Below, piece after piece: positions 53,143 through 61,996 of a stretch of 62,025 nucleotides of DNA. This DNA is from RGIG4576 sp964536025 (lineage in GTDB: Bacteria; Bacteroidota; Bacteroidia; Bacteroidales; Muribaculaceae): assembly GCA_964536025.1 (NCBI GenBank), contig CAZHXA010000010.1:1-62025 (forward strand), in the 5' to 3' direction. The translations under genes and the position numbers were made by a program. The notes beneath the pieces were generated by a model, which was not told the origin of the DNA, ran no database searches, and saw only the letters and a list, made by a program, of their open reading frames with translations. Within the stretch, counting starts at the first letter, position 1. Every line of letters begins with the position of its first letter.

Positions 53143-54327
53143 ATGATAACTTTAGTGGAATGGGTTGACTTGCTTGAAAGCGGGAAAGCTCCCATTGAAT
53201 GGCAGGTGATTGTCACAAGTTGTGTTGTGGCGATTGCTCTGCTTGTTCTTTTTATATATGAGAGGTGTTTACGCGTAGTCATTGAAAAGATTATTTGGAA
53301 TTCCAAAAATACGTGGGACGATTATATTTTCAGCGATAGGGTAGTGCGTGCTTTCGGTTATTTGCTTCCCGTCTTCATCATATATGAGTCGTTGCCCTAT
53401 TGTATGGTGCAAGACACCTTTGTCTACATTGTTGCTCATCGTGTGTTGTTCTCGGTGCTTATTGCCTTTGTGGCTGTGGTACTCGGCAGGGTGATAACAG
53501 GCGTAAACGACAAGATCCAATCCTCCGACAAGAATAATCGCCCCACTGCCGGAATCTTTCAAATGATTAAAGTCGTGTTGTGGTGCGTAGCCTTGATACT
53601 CATTATAGCTACCTTGATAGACCGCGACCCCAGCACACTGTTGGGAAGCATGACCGCCTTTGCGGCTGTGCTGTCGCTCGTGTTCAAAGACACCATAATG
53701 GGACTTGTGGCGGGTGTACAGCTTGCCGCCTACGACATGATTCATGTGGGCGATTGGATTATCTTGGAAAAATATGGGATAAATGGCAATGTGGAGGAAG
53801 TTACTCTCAATATTGTGAAAGTAAGGAATTGGGATAATTCCATAGCCACAATACCGCCTCATGTGCTTATGACCGACTCGTTTCAGAACTTTAATAAGAT
53901 GTTTGAGCATAAGGCTCGTCGCATAATGGTCGAACTTTCCATCGATTTCAATACCGTAAGCCTGTGTACAGCCGAACTTGAGCAGTCTTTGAAGGAAAAA
54001 GGCTTGTATGTGTTGCCCGGAGAGGTGGAACTCGATGTGGAAGACACTAAGACGGTTAATCTCACCTTGTTTTCGCGTTATGTCGAGAAATATTTAAGTA
54101 CATTGCCCTTTGTCAACACCGATATGTACTATATGGCACGAGTGCGTAAGCCTGCACCCACAGGGTTGCCTGTCGAAATCTATTGTTATGTGAGCAATGT
54201 GGCTTGGAAACACTTCGAGCACACACAATCACGCATTGTGGAGCATATTATCGCTGTGTTGCCCGAGTTTGGTTTGCGTATATTCCAAAATCCTGCCGGA
54301 GCCGACTTGCAATCGTTGAAAAAATGA
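53143..54327 (+). CDS. MscS family mechanosensitive ion channel
   Basis: An inner-membrane channel that opens under membrane tension to release osmolytes. The 394 residues have four or five N-terminal helices and a pore-helix region LLGSMTAFAAVLSLVFKDTI, followed by the beta-domain VGDWIILEKYGINGNVEEV and a C-terminal cytosolic vestibule domain. The layout is closest to YbdG-type small channels. Codon use here is visibly more GC-rich than in the polysaccharide genes. It converges with the next gene only 4 bp away. Confidence 0.9.
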   Translation: MITLVEWVDLLESGKAPIEWQVIVTSCVVAIALLVLFIYERCLRVVIEKIIWNSKNTWDDYIFSDRVVRAFGYLLPVFIIYESLPYCMVQDTFVYIVAHRVLFSVLIAFVAVVLGRVITGVNDKIQSSDKNNRPTAGIFQMIKVVLWCVALILIIATLIDRDPSTLLGSMTAFAAVLSLVFKDTIMGLVAGVQLAAYDMIHVGDWIILEKYGINGNVEEVTLNIVKVRNWDNSIATIPPHVLMTDSFQNFNKMFEHKARRIMVELSIDFNTVSLCTAELEQSLKEKGLYVLPGEVELDVEDTKTVNLTLFSRYVEKYLSTLPFVNTDMYYMARVRKPAPTGLPVEIYCYVSNVAWKHFEHTQSRIVEHIIAVLPEFGLRIFQNPAGADLQSLKK

Positions 54328-54331
54328 CGTT

Positions 54332-55072
54332 TTATTTTTTGAATTTCCTCATTAGATAGCGAGGTATAAATGAAATGTGGAGCAAAATTGCAGTTATTGT
54401 TCCATAATTTTTGCACATTATGTCAAATCGCTCTTTCAGCGATTTTTTATGATATTTGTCAGTCAGTCCGTCGGTAAGGAAGCTTATTATCGGTTTGTCG
54501 CCCACATAAGTGTTTTTTTGTGACTTTTTCAAGCATTTTATGCACCAATCATAGTCGGCTGAAAAGCGGTAGGTGAGGTCATAGGTAGGAACGAGTTCGC
54601 GACGAGCATAAAAAGCCTGATGACACACCAGCATGCCGTGTTTAAAGCTGTCGGAGGTAAGTTTTTCGGGTGCAGTGAGATGTCGCATGCCTATAACCGT
54701 TCTTTCGGTGTTCACTATCTGAGTTTGACCATAGGCTATATCGGTATCGGGTTCTATGTGTTCGGCAACGGTTTTCAGTGTGTCACTGTCGGCAAAAGTG
54801 TCGCCCGCATTCAAGAAAATTAGATATTTGCCTGTAGCTTTGCTTATTCCCTTGTTCATGGCATCATACAGCCCCTTGTCGGGTTCCGAAAATATTTTCA
54901 TTTGTCGAATATCGGCATTTTGAGCTACTTTCAGAGTGTTGTCACGAGAAGCTCCGTCAACAATCAGGTACTCAAAGTTGTTATAATGTTGTTCTTTCAC
55001 ACTTTCCAATGTAGGCTCTAATACGCTTTCTGCATTGTAGGTTACGGTGATGATGCTGAATAAAGGTTCCAT
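54332..55072 (-). CDS. family 2 glycosyltransferase
   Basis: A soluble GT-A transferase of 246 residues with FSIITVTYNAESVLEPTLES at the N-terminus, LIVDGASRDNT and the DxD-like NAGDTFADSD. No membrane helix is present except a short basic C-terminal tail. It resembles the WcaA/WcaE-type transferases of surface polysaccharide synthesis. It is encoded away from the main locus. Donor and acceptor unknown. Confidence 0.9.
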   Translation of the reverse strand: MEPLFSIITVTYNAESVLEPTLESVKEQHYNNFEYLIVDGASRDNTLKVAQNADIRQMKIFSEPDKGLYDAMNKGISKATGKYLIFLNAGDTFADSDTLKTVAEHIEPDTDIAYGQTQIVNTERTVIGMRHLTAPEKLTSDSFKHGMLVCHQAFYARRELVPTYDLTYRFSADYDWCIKCLKKSQKNTYVGDKPIISFLTDGLTDKYHKKSLKERFDIMCKNYGTITAILLHISFIPRYLMRKFKK

Positions 55073-55091
55073 AAGTATGCTTGATTTTTTG

Positions 55092-55099
55092 CAAAGTTA
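55092..55099 (-). promoter_or_regulatory. -7 box of the GT2 gene
   Basis: Minus-strand TAACTTTG, 19 bp before the start codon at 55072. Only a TTTTAG-like stretch is present at -33. Confidence 0.45.
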
Positions 55100-55184
55100 A
55101 TAATACTTCGGCATATATTACTAAAATCTGCATGATGTGAATTAATACCTTTTTGAAAAATGTTGAAAAAATATCAACTAAAAA

Positions 55185-55216
55185 AATTGTTATGTACAGG
55201 AAAAGCACTAAATTTG
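55185..55216 (+). promoter_or_regulatory. promoter of the ferredoxin gene
   Basis: TTG (55185-55187) and TAAATTTG (55209-55216) with a 21-bp spacer, 38 bp before the ferredoxin start. Confidence 0.65.
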
Positions 55217-55254
55217 CATAATACTATGTTTAATCTTTTAAAAAAATTACTACT

Positions 55255-55422
55255 ATGGCATACGTAATTACAGACAATTGTGTAGCTTGTGGAACTTGTA
55301 AACCTGAATGTCCTGTTGAAGCTATTTCTGAAGGTGACATCTATGTAATCGACGCTGATACTTGTATCGAATGCGGTACTTGTGCAGGTGTTTGTCCAAG
55401 TGAAGCAATTATTGCAGGTTAA
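55255..55422 (+). CDS. 2[4Fe-4S] ferredoxin
   Basis: A 55-residue bacterial ferredoxin starting MAYVITDNC. Two C-x2-C-x2-C-x3-C-P clusters are present: CVACGTCKPECP at residues 9-20 and CIECGTCAGVCP at 37-48. It is a low-potential electron carrier for enzymes such as pyruvate:ferredoxin oxidoreductase in anaerobes. It is a single gene with its own promoter and a strong terminator, and its codon use is more regular than its neighbours', as for a highly expressed gene. Confidence 0.95.
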   Translation: MAYVITDNCVACGTCKPECPVEAISEGDIYVIDADTCIECGTCAGVCPSEAIIAG

Positions 55423-55451
55423 GACGCGAAGCATATTTACAAGCGTAATAT

Positions 55452-55486
55452 AGGCGGAAAATCCATCGGATTCTCCGCCTTTTTTT
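55452..55486 (+). terminator. terminator of the ferredoxin gene
   Basis: The GC-rich stem AGGCGGA/TCTCCGCCT with an inner AATCC/GGATT pairing and tight loop is followed by a run of T. It is among the strongest terminators in the window. Confidence 0.92.
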
Positions 55487-55518
55487 TACCTAAAAATGTG
55501 GAGGCATTGCAGGTGAAA

Positions 55519-55551
55519 ACTGAAAGGAGGAAAATATTTCCTCCTTTCAGT
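55519..55551 (-). terminator. terminator of the fimbrial operon
   Basis: A 15-bp perfect stem, ACTGAAAGGAGGAAA with TTTCCTCCTTTCAGT, has a 3-nt loop and lies directly after the stop codon of the tip-like fimbrillin on the minus strand, followed by TTTTC. Confidence 0.85.
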
Positions 55552-55554
55552 GGG

Positions 55555-58347
55555 TTATTCTTTGATGCTTCTCACGCAACGTGCCATAGTTTGAGCTCCG
55601 GGGAAACGATAGTTAAAGGCTGTACTGCTTTCTGTTGCACCCTTTCTTAAGCATAATGAATAGCTTATATAGTCATCACCACTATTCTTTAACCCCATGC
55701 AACTGTGTAAATATACACCTTCTATAGCCCATAGTCCACCTCTACCGCCACCCATATCTGTACGGTCGGAACGTTGTCCTGTTGCAATCAGTGTTATTTG
55801 GTTTGTCCCGATACCGGTGTTCACTGTATATTTAGATGTACCATCAAATGTTCCGTTTAACGTTGTTGTTCCATTAGTAAAGCGTCTAAAAACCATTACG
55901 GGAGGAACCTTAAAACCTCTTGGAGATGGGTCGTATACGGTTTTTATGGATTCAGTATCTGTAACATTGCGAGTTGAATAGTTGTTCCATAAATTTTCAT
56001 AGAAATCTATTAACCATTTGTGGCTGTTCTCTCTTTCTTCTTCTGTGCCTTCCCCTGAATTTAATGCAGCAGTATAGAGTATATTAGGGTTTTGTATTCC
56101 TTCTTTTACGCGTATTTGAAGAACTTCAACCTTATAAGCATAATCGGCTTGTCCCACTTCGTGAGGGCGTATATTGTCAACAGTTTCTGCTCGCTTTTTC
56201 AGTGCAATAAACGGGTCTTTTCGTCCCCATTGATAATAGGTTGAGCCACCGTCGGTATAATCCAAGTCTTCTTTTTCTTGTTTTACTTTGAGTATGGCAT
56301 TTTTTTCTGAAATATTTTGTTTAATCTTGAACTCAGCATATCGTTGAGGATAACTTACTGTTTTGCTATCCACCCATCCCAAACTCCATTTCATCAGTTT
56401 ATAAGTTGTGCCGTCAGTGTCCCATCCCTTAATTTCAGCAGTGTCATTGATGTCGTGTTCGGTAATCCAAATGTGCCAGCTCCACATTATCACACCGTTA
56501 TTATCGCGTATGGCAAGCACAGCGTTACCTTGTTGTATTTTCTTTTCATCTACCGTAAAAATCATGTATTTTTTGTCCTCGGAGAGCTTGATGTCATGTA
56601 TAGCACCTATGGCATCACACCACACAAGAGTGGCATCGGTTATATTTCCTTGTATCCAAGGATCGGTGATGAGATTATTGTTGTAGTCACGCAATGTGCT
56701 TAGGCGATAAGTAGCGTCAGCTCCCGTTTCTTGACATATATAAGCTTTTTCGTTTGTGCTTCCGCTTTTTATTGCATTTCCATAAACCAACGGCAGTTTG
56801 TAAACACCCGGAGCATTTACGATGTAGCAATTGGCTGTGGTTTGTGATTCTGACCCTCCATTAGTTGATAAGTCGTATGGAGTTGTTTCGCTCCCCTTGT
56901 GAGTGGCTTCTTTTAATTGAGCGTCTCCATTCCAATTAGAAATGGCTGTAGGCTTATAAATTTTCACTATCCAATCTTCGGTTGAAGTTATATTGCTAGT
57001 ACCTGTACCGGTTGTATTAAAAGAGGATATAAAAAACAAGTCATCGGTCGAAGCTGTGCCTAAAGTTGTTGATTCGTCTAAGGTGATTTCTTCCTTAGTC
57101 TTTTCCATAACCCAACCAACCGGTTCTATTATAGAGGGGGTATTTGTGCGATAACGGTAGCTCTTGATACCGAATTTACCTTCAAACGAAGAAATGGGTA
57201 TAGTGATGCTGTTTTCGGTGTCGGTGTCAACACCGTCGGTAACCTCGAGCACATAGGTCCAGTTTATCGAACTTGTGGAAATGGTGTAAGTGTATTCTTT
57301 ACCTGCCTCCCAAGTCGGTGTTTCGGTAGTTTTGATTTTACCTTTAAGTGTTTTATCGCCATCTTTCAAGGTTGAAATCACCACTTCTACTTCGGTGTTG
57401 TCGTTTAGCGATTGAGGTATCATCATGAACACACTTTCCGCCTTCTTGTCGGTTATGGGTTGCTTGTCGGTGGAGCTACTTGGCTTATCTTCTACGGCGA
57501 TGTCGAAAGTTTGTGTGTAAGACTTGTCGGGGTCGCCTTCGTGGGTCCAAGTAAACGGGGCTGTGGTAGCCGTTCCATCGTAAACAGCTTTTCCTGCACC
57601 ATACACATTATTAATGGTAATGGTCTTCACCGTGCCACCTGCAATGTCGCCTGCTATAAATTTTATAGCCGACAGTGCATGGCTGAAGTTTATGCTCACC
57701 TGTCCGTTGGCGGTTTCGCTTTTGCTCTTGGAAGCGAAAGCAAAGATTATATCTTTTTGTTTCACTGCATCGTCGTTGTCGCTACCATGAGGTGTAGTAA
57801 AGTCGAAAGATATTTTTTTACCATCGGTATTAACGTTGGTCATCCACTCGGTTGCGTCGTCGGCACAAGGAGTGTAAGCATAGAAGTTAAGAGTTTGCGT
57901 GCCGGGCCAAAAGTATGAGTCATCGGTGGTCCACACGCCACTTTTCAATCGAGAAACTTTCACCTTGTCGATGTGGTTCTTATTGTCGTCGGTGATAGCC
58001 GTTACGGTGAACGAGTCAAAATCAGTATCGGCTTTTATCTGTATTCCGCGAGAACTTGCAATGTTTTCATCGTTGTTGTGGAAGTCGGATATTATGGTAA
58101 CGCTCGGGTGTAGATATAGCGAATCGTTGCCATTGTCGTTGAGCAACACAAGCGGTTGGTCGGCATATTGCGTTGTACGGCTCAGTGCTTGAGTTATGCT
58201 GTCGGTTACAATGGAGAAAGTTATCCTATCAGGGTTGTTAAAGCCTTGATTGTCATCATCGGAACACGAAACCAAGCCTGACAATAGCATAAGCATTGCC
58301 ATGTGTGCTGTAAAAATGTATTTTTTATGAAAAAACTTCATTTGCAA
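55555..58347 (-). CDS. fimbrillin family protein, large tip-like subunit
   Basis: A lipoprotein of 930 residues with lipobox GLVSC (C28). Residues about 35-370 match the fimbrillin (Mfa-like) pattern, with SYFWPGTQTLNFYAYTP and NFSHALSAIKF. A long C-terminal part ends with DPSPRGFKVPPVMVFRRF and TMARCVRSIKE, as in large accessory/tip fimbrillins. It is the last gene of the operon, separated from the shaft-type fimbrillin by a strong hairpin. Exact role (tip adhesin or anchor) is inferred from size and order. Confidence 0.85.
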   Translation of the reverse strand: MQMKFFHKKYIFTAHMAMLMLLSGLVSCSDDDNQGFNNPDRITFSIVTDSITQALSRTTQYADQPLVLLNDNGNDSLYLHPSVTIISDFHNNDENIASSRGIQIKADTDFDSFTVTAITDDNKNHIDKVKVSRLKSGVWTTDDSYFWPGTQTLNFYAYTPCADDATEWMTNVNTDGKKISFDFTTPHGSDNDDAVKQKDIIFAFASKSKSETANGQVSINFSHALSAIKFIAGDIAGGTVKTITINNVYGAGKAVYDGTATTAPFTWTHEGDPDKSYTQTFDIAVEDKPSSSTDKQPITDKKAESVFMMIPQSLNDNTEVEVVISTLKDGDKTLKGKIKTTETPTWEAGKEYTYTISTSSINWTYVLEVTDGVDTDTENSITIPISSFEGKFGIKSYRYRTNTPSIIEPVGWVMEKTKEEITLDESTTLGTASTDDLFFISSFNTTGTGTSNITSTEDWIVKIYKPTAISNWNGDAQLKEATHKGSETTPYDLSTNGGSESQTTANCYIVNAPGVYKLPLVYGNAIKSGSTNEKAYICQETGADATYRLSTLRDYNNNLITDPWIQGNITDATLVWCDAIGAIHDIKLSEDKKYMIFTVDEKKIQQGNAVLAIRDNNGVIMWSWHIWITEHDINDTAEIKGWDTDGTTYKLMKWSLGWVDSKTVSYPQRYAEFKIKQNISEKNAILKVKQEKEDLDYTDGGSTYYQWGRKDPFIALKKRAETVDNIRPHEVGQADYAYKVEVLQIRVKEGIQNPNILYTAALNSGEGTEEERENSHKWLIDFYENLWNNYSTRNVTDTESIKTVYDPSPRGFKVPPVMVFRRFTNGTTTLNGTFDGTSKYTVNTGIGTNQITLIATGQRSDRTDMGGGRGGLWAIEGVYLHSCMGLKNSGDDYISYSLCLRKGATESSTAFNYRFPGAQTMARCVRSIKE

Positions 58348-58411
58348 TTGCTCTTTATGTGTTGTTCTATATAAAATGAGTTGATTTTTCTCTTTTTAGT
58401 GAGGGTAGTGA

Positions 58412-58440
58412 TAGGAAGGGGAACATTCAACCCCTTCCTA
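58412..58440 (-). other. strong hairpin between the two fimbrillin genes, no T run
   Basis: A 10-bp perfect stem (TAGGAAGGGG with CCCCTTCCTA) has a 9-nt loop, in the 149-bp gap between the shaft-type and tip-like genes. It is not followed by T on the minus strand, so it looks like an mRNA-stabilising or processing element rather than a normal terminator. Confidence 0.7.
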
Positions 58441-58496
58441 CCTATGCGGTAGTGCCGTAATTAATTTTTACGACATTTCCTTATAAAGTTTCATTA

Positions 58497-59621
58497 TCAG
58501 TTCTTAGCATTGATTTCAGTAGTGCCACCGTCTTGGAACTCATCAACAGTAACTGTGAATGTAATAGGAACAAGTACAGGTTCCGGATTATCACCACCAG
58601 GAGTTGGTTTGTAACCAGCACCTTCGCCGAAGATAATAGTGTAAACATATTTTTTACCTTGCATCCACTTATTATTGCTACCATCGGTAGGGTTAGTTAA
58701 TGGGATTGCTACAGTTGCATAATTGGTATCATCTTCAGGCCATATTTTAACATTCTTGTCGGTACCACCCATAATTTGACAATCTACAAGCAAGCAAGCA
58801 CCATAATTTGTAGATGTACTTCCGGTTCCTAATTTATTCCATGGATCAAGTGTTTGAGGCATTAAGAATAATGGTTCACCTATTTCAGCGTCAGAAGTTG
58901 TAAGTGTAGATTCATTGTCGTCTGCTGCATTGTAGAAAGTATATTCTGTTCCGTAATCGGTAGTTGATTTTTCAGGTGTACTCCAAGTACCCCAAGAATC
59001 TCCTGTTTCAGTATTGTTGCTTGTTGAACTTAAGTTGTCTCCTGTAGTTTGAGTCGCCCAAGTTAAAGTAGCTTTATTGGCTATACCTTTAACCTTGATG
59101 CTCTTAACTTTTACTTGCATATCGGTAGCTCTTGTGTTTTTAATTTTGAATGCGATTTGAGACAAAGCGTGGCGGAAATTTAGATTTACCGCAGCACCTT
59201 TTGTTGCTTCTTTTTTATAAGAATAAAGCAAATCTTCACTACCATCTGCAACGGTATAATCAGTGATTACGGCAGTAGTCGTATTGATTGTAGGATTTAC
59301 TGAAGAAGGACTTACAGCATAGAAGTCTAACTTGTTATCTTTAGGCCAAAATACAACCGGGCTGTAGGTCCATTCGCCAGATGATTTTGTTACTGTAACT
59401 CCCTTCATATACTCTAATTTGGATGCATCGGAAGAAGTGTACGCCCACACTTTAAAGTTGTCGATGTTATCGGTTTTTGTTACTGTGGCACGTGACATGT
59501 TTCCTGTGGTTACGTTGAACTTAATGGCATTGTTCATGTTAAGTTCCGTTACTTCATCATTTGAACAGCTTGCAGCCAAAAGCATGGCAGAAATAGCTGT
59601 AAATAAAACTTTACCTTTCAT
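58497..59621 (-). CDS. fimbrillin family lipoprotein (major subunit candidate)
   Basis: A 374-residue lipoprotein with lipobox LAASC (C19), matching the FimA/Mfa1-like fimbrillin pattern: SRATVTKTDNIDNFKVWAYT, VVFWPKDNKLDFYAVSP and LNFRHALSQIAFKIKN. Such subunits are secreted as lipoproteins, trimmed by an Arg/Lys-type protease and polymerised by donor-strand exchange. Its position after the DUF3575/DUF5119 genes and its size make it the likely shaft subunit. A run of Thr/Ser/Asn loops in the middle is typical. Confidence 0.88.
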   Translation of the reverse strand: MKGKVLFTAISAMLLAASCSNDEVTELNMNNAIKFNVTTGNMSRATVTKTDNIDNFKVWAYTSSDASKLEYMKGVTVTKSSGEWTYSPVVFWPKDNKLDFYAVSPSSVNPTINTTTAVITDYTVADGSEDLLYSYKKEATKGAAVNLNFRHALSQIAFKIKNTRATDMQVKVKSIKVKGIANKATLTWATQTTGDNLSSTSNNTETGDSWGTWSTPEKSTTDYGTEYTFYNAADDNESTLTTSDAEIGEPLFLMPQTLDPWNKLGTGSTSTNYGACLLVDCQIMGGTDKNVKIWPEDDTNYATVAIPLTNPTDGSNNKWMQGKKYVYTIIFGEGAGYKPTPGGDNPEPVLVPITFTVTVDEFQDGGTTEINAKN

Positions 59622-59675
59622 TTGGTTTAATTAATTAAGTTAGTAAATATAGTTTCAATTAAAATTATTTATTCA

Positions 59676-60695
59676 TTACATAATAATATCTCCTTCCACA
59701 ATATACCAGTCGTCGACCGAAGGTTTGAAGCCGTTACCGTTGGTGATGGGTTGAGGTAGATTAAGCTCATCAATGATTATGTGTACGCGTCGCTTGTCGG
59801 GGGCAGAATGAATTTGAGATGTAACATCAAATGTGTAATAATACTTTGACCCGTCGGTAAACCACACATACAAGAGCATATAGTGTGTTTTAGTGTTGTT
59901 CTCGTTGTGCCCGAATGTGAGAAACTTTCCTGTAATGGTCGATTGACGGTCGGCAGTGGCTTCAAACGGAATTGTAACACACTCGGAGGTGAGTTCTTCG
60001 TTGCTTAAAAGCATTGAGGGAGCCATACCCGACAGTGAACCGCACATTTGTGTAGTGTATTTGAGGTTTTTTACGTTTCTTATCTCATAAGTATAGGTGC
60101 AAAGTGTTTCGTGTGGATAAAGTGTCAATACATACTCATCGGCGATAGGTGCTTTTGTGAGTAGTGCATCTTTCTCGCTTTCGGGGAAAGAAAGATAGTT
60201 TATCCCGTTTTCTGAAATTGTTACATAGCTTATGGAGCATCCCCACGTCATGTCGGGGCAAATGAATACCCTTTCGGTTTCTTCGCCTTTGGCAGACGGA
60301 GTGAAATTGGCACCGCTACCGTAGATTGTTTCAAAGATGTTACCTTCGCGAGTGTATGCTTCGTGAGTGTCAAAGGAACTTATTCCGCGGAATTGCACTG
60401 CTTCGGTATCGTTGTTGTAACATATTACTCGGTAAGTACCCAACTCGATTTCTATTTCGCCACCGTTTTTGCCTGAGAAGTCGAAACGACGTTTAGGGAT
60501 GCGGTCTTCGTCGCTCGTGGGGTAGAAGAATACACACATACCTTGAGGAGATGCTTGCGGAGCGTCACGCCAATCAAATTCCACTCTTATACGCTTGGTG
60601 TGCGGGTGGTTATAGCACAATTCTTTATGTTCGCACGAAGTGAAGAAGAATGTGGCTACGAGACACAATAGATAGAAGATGTTACGAGTTACCAT
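59676..60695 (-). CDS. DUF5119 lipoprotein, fimbrial anchor-like (FimB/Mfa2-like)
   Basis: A 339-residue lipoprotein with cysteine in FFTSC (C21) followed by EHKELCYNHPHTKRIRVEFDW, the DUF5119 N-terminal signature. The protein is beta-rich with two lobes, as in fimbrial anchor proteins FimB and Mfa2. In Bacteroidota these cap the fibre at the outer membrane and limit its length. It overlaps the upstream DUF3575 gene by 7 nt, so the two are coupled. Confidence 0.85.
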   Translation of the reverse strand: MVTRNIFYLLCLVATFFFTSCEHKELCYNHPHTKRIRVEFDWRDAPQASPQGMCVFFYPTSDEDRIPKRRFDFSGKNGGEIEIELGTYRVICYNNDTEAVQFRGISSFDTHEAYTREGNIFETIYGSGANFTPSAKGEETERVFICPDMTWGCSISYVTISENGINYLSFPESEKDALLTKAPIADEYVLTLYPHETLCTYTYEIRNVKNLKYTTQMCGSLSGMAPSMLLSNEELTSECVTIPFEATADRQSTITGKFLTFGHNENNTKTHYMLLYVWFTDGSKYYYTFDVTSQIHSAPDKRRVHIIIDELNLPQPITNGNGFKPSVDDWYIVEGDIIM

Positions 60696-61996
60696 TTCTT
60701 ACCTCCTTTCCCTGCATTGTAGTTACCGCGTCCCAAAAGCCACACAAGTGAAACTCCGAGCTTGGTGGGACCGAAAAAGCTACGTTTTTTTGTGGCTTGC
60801 CACACATAACAATTGTCAATAGGCAGATATTCGTAGTATTTTCCCCACATATATCCTATACCCAAAGTGAAGTCGATGTTCAAACGTCGGGCAATGGGCA
60901 AAGAATAGCCGTATTCGACACCAGCCACATAATTGGCTCTGTCGAAGATTGTACCTCCCGGCTCGCCAGCCATGTAACCGCGACCACCTGTTTCAAAGTC
61001 GTAGGTGAGAGTTTGCAAATATACGCCTGCATGATGACCTGTGAGCGGTTTTTCTTCGGCTTTACGTCCAAACCATTTTTTCACTGCGATGTCGCCACCG
61101 TAGATTCTCCAGTACCATTTGCTTGAGTCGCTGTTCCACCAGGCATATTCCCAATCGGCAGAAATACTGAAATTCTTTCCTAAGTAAAATTCCACTCCTA
61201 CATTTGGCACAAGAGCCACGTCATAGAGCATATTGGTCTTTAACGCCATGTAGAATGGTGTTTCTTTAACATATTCAAAATCTTCGGTAGAAAGTTGAGG
61301 CTGAACGGTTATTGAAGGTATACTTGCTTGAATGTATGGTTTGCTGAATTCGATTTTCTGCTTCAACACTGCAAGTTTTGCCGGGTTAGGCACCTTGTCG
61401 TAGTTTAAAATGAGCAGTGAAGAACGCAATTTTGGGAAAATGTACCGATACATATATTGCCACGGTTTCCCGTTCTTGAGTCGTTGAAGCCGAGCTACAT
61501 TGTTGTGCTCTTTCAACTCTCCGTTTCTCGACTTGGCTATGATGTCTTGTAACATTTCTGAAACGTCGTTACGGTATGGCACTGAGGGGTCTTTTTCAAC
61601 AAAATCAAGCAAGCCTTGCCAATCTCGTCCGAGGTACTTGAAAACTTTTAGAGAATCGGGCAGATTTCCGAATTGAGACAAGTAATTGAATAGAACATTT
61701 GCTCGTTTCTCTGATAATTTTTGGTTGATTTTAATACTTCCTTCTGGAGATGCACCTCCTACTACTGAAATTTTCCTTAATCGATAAATTGAATCGGAAT
61801 CTTTGATTTTTAAGCTGTCGGTTATACGCTCTAAAGCTTTTTTATTGTTGTGAATGGAAAGGTCAAGATTAGAGCGACCCTGCTTGAAGTGAATTCTCAC
61901 AGAATCGGCGATATTTTGCCCGGTTATGAAAGGGGAGGCTAAAATATCAAATATACCAAATATAAGTAAACAACAAAAAAATTTCTTTACTATCAT
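60689..61996 (-). CDS. DUF3575 outer-membrane protein with OmpA-like module
   Basis: A 435-residue protein with a signal peptide (about 1-27). An OmpA-like module occupies about 30-200, with GGASPEGS at 80-87, DWQGL at 125-129 and FPKLRSSLL at 187-195. The C-terminal DUF3575 domain (about 245-435) is beta-rich, with KTNMLYDVALVPNVGVEFYLG and alternating aromatic strands ending in VSLVWLLG, as in an outer-membrane barrel. It is the first gene of the fimbrial operon in this window. It probably anchors or assembles the fibre. Confidence 0.87.
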   Translation of the reverse strand: MIVKKFFCCLLIFGIFDILASPFITGQNIADSVRIHFKQGRSNLDLSIHNNKKALERITDSLKIKDSDSIYRLRKISVVGGASPEGSIKINQKLSEKRANVLFNYLSQFGNLPDSLKVFKYLGRDWQGLLDFVEKDPSVPYRNDVSEMLQDIIAKSRNGELKEHNNVARLQRLKNGKPWQYMYRYIFPKLRSSLLILNYDKVPNPAKLAVLKQKIEFSKPYIQASIPSITVQPQLSTEDFEYVKETPFYMALKTNMLYDVALVPNVGVEFYLGKNFSISADWEYAWWNSDSSKWYWRIYGGDIAVKKWFGRKAEEKPLTGHHAGVYLQTLTYDFETGGRGYMAGEPGGTIFDRANYVAGVEYGYSLPIARRLNIDFTLGIGYMWGKYYEYLPIDNCYVWQATKKRSFFGPTKLGVSLVWLLGRGNYNAGKGGKKW

